A DNA stretch of 64,000 nucleotides, taken from positions 28,787 to 92,786 of the forward strand of contig SUZO01000007.1 of the NCBI GenBank assembly GCA_015059805.1, written 5' to 3'. This document shows positions 60,889 to 64,000 of the stretch, piece by piece. A model generated the notes under the pieces. It searched no databases and had not been told where the DNA came from. It saw nothing but the letters and a program-made list of their open reading frames with translations. The position numbers and the translations under genes are program-made. Numbering within the stretch: the stretch's first letter is position 1; the number at the start of each line of letters is the position of its first letter. The stretch is from Rikenellaceae bacterium (GTDB taxonomy: Bacteria > Bacteroidota > Bacteroidia > Bacteroidales > Rikenellaceae).

Positions 60889-62916
60889 ATGGAGAATAAT
60901 ATCAAAAATGGAACTATCGGCGTTACGACCGAGAACATCTTTCCAGTAATCAAACAATTCCTCTACTCAGATCAGGAGATTTTCTTGCGTGAGCTTGTTG
61001 CAAATGCTGTAGATGCGACCGAGAAGCTCAAGACATTAGCAACCACAGGCTCTTTTGAGGGTGAATTAGGTACAACAGATATCGTCGTTAGCGTAGACAA
61101 GGATAACAAGACCCTTACTATTACCGACCGCGGTATAGGTATGACTGCTGACGAGGTAAATCGCTACATCAACCAGATTGCCTTTTCAAGTGCTGAGGAG
61201 TGGGTTGCCAAGTATAAGAATCAATCTATCATCGGACACTTCGGACTTGGCTTCTATAGCGCCTTTATGGTTGCGGACAAGGTGGATATTCTCACACAAT
61301 CCTATAAGAGCGATGCAAAGGCTGTACGCTGGAGCTGTACTGGCTCTCCAGAGTATCAGATGGAGGAGCTTGATGGCACATTTGACCGAGGCACTACAAT
61401 CACACTCCACCTCTCTGAGGATTGCCTTGAGTACACAGAGGGTAGCAGAATTAACCAACTGCTCAATAAGTACTGCCACTTTATGGCTGTGCCAATCCTC
61501 TTTGATGACAAGACAATCAACAACACCGCTCCACTTTGGAGTGTTAAGCCATCTGAGATTACCGACGAGCAGTATAAGGAGTTCTATCAGGAGCTATATC
61601 CTATGTCAGAGGAGCCTCTTTTCCATATCCACCTCAATATTGACTATCCGTTCCACTTAACTGGTATTCTATACTTCCCACGTATCAAGAATAACTTTGA
61701 TATTCAGCGCAACAAGATTTCGCTCTACTGCAATCAGGTATTTGTTACCGACTCTGTAGAGGGCATTGTTCCAGAGTATCTGACACTGCTCCACGGCGTT
61801 ATTGACTCGCCAGATATTCCGCTCAACGTATCACGTTCTTACCTGCAGTCAGATAGCAACGTAAAGAAGATCTCAAGCTACATCACTCGTAAGGTTGCAG
61901 ACCGTTTGACAGAGCTGTTTACAACTGCGCGTGAGCAGTATGAGCAGAAGTGGGACGACCTAAAGATATTTATTGAGTATGGTATGCTGACAGACGAGAA
62001 GTTTGCCGAGAAGGCTGGTAGCTTCATGCTCTGGAAGACAATTGAGGGTAAGTACTTTACAGCTGACGAGTACCGCGCCCAAATTACCGAAAACCAAACC
62101 GATAAGTTTGGCAACCTCATTGTCCTCTATACAGACGATGTTGCTGGTAAGCACTCATTTATTGAGACCGCAAAGGCAAAGGGATACAGCGTTCTTGAGA
62201 TGGATGGTCAGTTAGATAGCCACTACATCCAGTTCTACGAGAGCAAGAACGAGAAGGTTCACTTTGCTCGCGTAGATAGCGATATTATTGACAACCTCAT
62301 CCGCAAAGAGGAGCAGACAAAGATGTCACTTTCTGACCTTCAGCAGCAGATTCTCCAGCCAGTCTTTGACTCCGCGCTACCAGAGGGCGAAAATAGAGTT
62401 ATCAGTGTTACTTTTGAGGCTATGCCAGAGAGTAGTGCCCCAGTTGTAATCACCCGCAACGAGTTTATGCGCCGCGCAAAGGAGATGGCTCGCAACGGCG
62501 GTGGAAGCTATATGGGACTGAGCTACGACCAACTTCAGGACTTCTATACTCTTGTTGTAAATGGCAATAATCCTATCGTACATACTATCCTGCAACAGGT
62601 TGAGAAGAGCTATGGCGATGATCTTAAGCAGATTAACACAGCTATTGATGCCGCCAAGGCTGAGCAGAATCGCTTTGAGGAGCTTGTTAAGGATAAGTCC
62701 TACGACCAGCTCTCAGAGGAGGAGAAGAGTATGAAGCAGGAGCTTGAGCAGAAGGTTTCATCACTCACAGCACAGCGCAATGCGCGCCTAACTGAGATTG
62801 GAACAGAGAATGGCACAGTTCGCCAACTTGCAGACCTCGCTCTTCTTGAGGCAGGCCTTCTGACTGGCGAGAAACTCTCTCAATTTATCCAGCGCTCAAT
62901 GAGTATGCTCAAGTAG
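60889..62916 (+). CDS. htpG: Molecular chaperone HtpG (Hsp90)
   Basis: A 675-aa Hsp90. The ATP lid and pocket are seen in FLRELVANAVDATEKL (ATP-site asparagine replaced in register by the family's ANA-D pattern), ITDRGIGMT and GHFGLGFYSAFMV. The middle domain has LNVSRSYLQSD, the gamma-phosphate-sensing region, and the C-terminal dimerisation domain follows from ~510. Length fits Bacteroidetes HtpG. It remodels client proteins under stress. A sigma-54-like element lies upstream and a strong double-stem terminator follows. Confidence 0.95.
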   Translation: MENNIKNGTIGVTTENIFPVIKQFLYSDQEIFLRELVANAVDATEKLKTLATTGSFEGELGTTDIVVSVDKDNKTLTITDRGIGMTADEVNRYINQIAFSSAEEWVAKYKNQSIIGHFGLGFYSAFMVADKVDILTQSYKSDAKAVRWSCTGSPEYQMEELDGTFDRGTTITLHLSEDCLEYTEGSRINQLLNKYCHFMAVPILFDDKTINNTAPLWSVKPSEITDEQYKEFYQELYPMSEEPLFHIHLNIDYPFHLTGILYFPRIKNNFDIQRNKISLYCNQVFVTDSVEGIVPEYLTLLHGVIDSPDIPLNVSRSYLQSDSNVKKISSYITRKVADRLTELFTTAREQYEQKWDDLKIFIEYGMLTDEKFAEKAGSFMLWKTIEGKYFTADEYRAQITENQTDKFGNLIVLYTDDVAGKHSFIETAKAKGYSVLEMDGQLDSHYIQFYESKNEKVHFARVDSDIIDNLIRKEEQTKMSLSDLQQQILQPVFDSALPEGENRVISVTFEAMPESSAPVVITRNEFMRRAKEMARNGGGSYMGLSYDQLQDFYTLVVNGNNPIVHTILQQVEKSYGDDLKQINTAIDAAKAEQNRFEELVKDKSYDQLSEEEKSMKQELEQKVSSLTAQRNARLTEIGTENGTVRQLADLALLEAGLLTGEKLSQFIQRSMSMLK

Positions 62917-62975
62917 GGGAGCAATTGTAAAAAAAAATCTGAAACGGTGCATCTTTCAAAGATACATCGTGAATA

Positions 62976-63026
62976 AAGAGGTGGCGTATGGGCGAACTAC
63001 AAGGTTCACTACATACGCCACTTTTA
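62976..63026. terminator. Bidirectional double-stem terminator between htpG and the BspA-like gene
   Basis: GTGGCGTATG (62981-62990) pairs perfectly with CATACGCCAC (63012-63021). An inner GAAC/GTTC hairpin lies at 62994-63007. AAAG precedes and CTTTT follows, so it can stop transcription from both convergent genes. Confidence 0.82.
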
Positions 63027-63044
63027 CGTTAATATTTGTAGATA

Positions 63045-64000
63045 CTAAAAGTCGTAGCCGATAATATTATAATCCTTCCAATAGTCAGCCGCTTTGTAAG
63101 CCTCCACTAAGGTAGTTGGCACGTAAATAGATGTAGTTGTATCACCGAACATACTATCACCACCTACTGGAGGATTAACAGCAGCGCAATAAACCTCTGT
63201 TAAATTACTATTGTCACTAAAAGCATAACTTCCAATGCTTGTTACATTAGCTGGGATAGTGATGGTTGTTAAATTGTTAGCAGTAAAAGCACTCTTGCCA
63301 ATTATTTTCAAAGTTGACGGAAGTACGACTTCAAAAGCATTACTATTAAAGGATCGTTTTTGAATAAACGCATATTCTCCAATCTCAGTTACGCCCTCAG
63401 GAATGGTAACTTTGTTTAGATTTGCAGCTGCCTGCGCTATGTTATTGCCTATCTTAGTTATACCGTCGGGGAAGGTGTATTCAGTAATACCTCCATACGC
63501 TAAACCCTCTACCACGCCATCAACAATAAGGCAACGCCCATCATGAGATGCATACTTGCTAATAATCCGCTTTAGACTTGTGCAATAAACCGCCTCCATG
63601 TGGATAACAGAAATTGGAAGTGTTATTGTCTCAATACTTGTTTCGCTAAAGGTAATTGTTGTCACATCGTTTGTAAATACAGCTACACCTTTGCCATTTT
63701 CGTATGTATTAGATATTGCATCTCCAAGATAATCAACAGGCTGACCAGTTGTTGTAGTATACCAAATTTCATTATTTGCAGGATATGTCTCCTCTCCTGG
63801 GGTCTCGCCCTCAAAATCCTCACCACTATCTGGGGTTGTGCCAGTGAAGTCGTCCGCGTCGTTAATCTGGTAGGCGATAGTCTTGATAGAGCCCTGAAGA
63901 AGGTCAAATGCAGGAAGGGCAAAGCTCTTCTCGCCATCGGCAAATGTAAATGTAACTGTAAGGTCCTTATCAGCAAAGCTAACAGCTGGCAGTGCTACAT
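63045..64000 (-). CDS. BspA-like leucine-rich repeat surface protein with fimbrillin-type N-terminal part, 5' truncated by window end
   Basis: The frame runs from its stop at 63045 to the window edge without a stop. An internal GTG at 63665 is not the true start. The visible ~318 residues begin in a fimbrillin-like tail (AVSFADKDLTVTFTFADGEK, a linker FTGTTPDSGEDFEGETP), then ANNEIWYTTTTGQPVDYLGD, and continue as BspA/TpLRR repeats: ITEYTFPDGITKIGNNIAQA, LNKVTIPEGVTEIGEYAF, STLKIIGKSAFTANNLTTIT, ITIPANVTSIGSYAF. It ends VPTTLVEAYKAADYWKDYNI, the usual BspA tail. Such proteins are surface-exposed and can bind host matrix or other bacteria; ligand unknown. Confidence 0.88.
   Translation of the reverse strand, partial: VALPAVSFADKDLTVTFTFADGEKSFALPAFDLLQGSIKTIAYQINDADDFTGTTPDSGEDFEGETPGEETYPANNEIWYTTTTGQPVDYLGDAISNTYENGKGVAVFTNDVTTITFSETSIETITLPISVIHMEAVYCTSLKRIISKYASHDGRCLIVDGVVEGLAYGGITEYTFPDGITKIGNNIAQAAANLNKVTIPEGVTEIGEYAFIQKRSFNSNAFEVVLPSTLKIIGKSAFTANNLTTITIPANVTSIGSYAFSDNSNLTEVYCAAVNPPVGGDSMFGDTTTSIYVPTTLVEAYKAADYWKDYNIIGYDF

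Noticed and set aside
63683..63976. Separate - strand gene at 63683-63976
   Set aside because: It is an alternative frame over the upstream part of the BspA-like gene, whose own frame is open to the window edge with family-like sequence.

Overview
The window is a chromosomal stretch from a member of the Bacteroidetes, most likely order Bacteroidales. The evidence is a SusC/SusD/SusE/SusF starch-uptake locus, many promoters of the Bacteroidetes type (TTTG or TTG, about 19-21 nt, then TAnnTTTG), starts without Shine-Dalgarno sequences, fimbrillin-like and BspA-like surface lipoproteins, GH97, and a short histone-H1-like gene. The genus cannot be fixed from the sequence. I saw no tRNA, rRNA or CRISPR array.

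Region 1 (1-10,560, + strand) is a starch locus in the order susC (3' end only), susD, susE-like, susF-like, two GH13 enzymes and a GH97 alpha-glucosidase, closed by a strong terminator. Region 2 (10,598-23,890, +) holds two tandem paralogues with PEGA-like repeats and lectin-like C-terminal modules. They are followed by a dicarboxylate/amino-acid-type symporter, a DUF1893 protein, a nitroreductase, a DUF2807 protein, an AddB-like nuclease and the rlmB-smpB-tsaB RNA/translation cluster. Region 3 (23,963-28,233, -) is a tightly overlapping operon running ROK regulator, acetyltransferase, rpe, ABC-F ATPase.

Region 4 (28,234-30,053) is the most unusual part. A lone RepA-like AAA ATPase gene lies between two copies, in opposite orientation, of a 130-145 bp repeat built of TGCCAC and TGACACAT modules. 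The right copy is translated as the C-terminus of the protein. A third, shorter copy sits alone at 23.9 kb between convergent genes. I propose this as an undescribed small element or replication/recombination module.

Region 5 (30,071-44,037) is mostly on the - strand: fabD, a fimbrillin/metallophosphatase fusion lipoprotein, an RND efflux operon, an Omp85-type barrel with its partner, a low-molecular-weight tyrosine phosphatase and a GH78-type rhamnosidase. A small histone-H1-like gene on the + strand sits among them. Region 6 (44,059-48,329, +) has a 42-aa micro-ORF, a large modular M64 peptidase, a structured RNA with 6S-like architecture, and a lipoprotein/barrel pair. Region 7 (48,350-52,766, -) is a phosphohexomutase, M20 peptidase, metallophosphatase operon. 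Region 8 (52,874-62,916, +) is housekeeping: nucleoside phosphorylase, dnaN, an exonuclease, a LysM protein, rex, a short FAD synthetase, a thioesterase, a YhhN protein, a PrsW protease and htpG. The window ends inside a BspA-like leucine-rich lipoprotein on the - strand.

Protein functions come from reading motifs and family resemblance by eye. No search or folding program was run.
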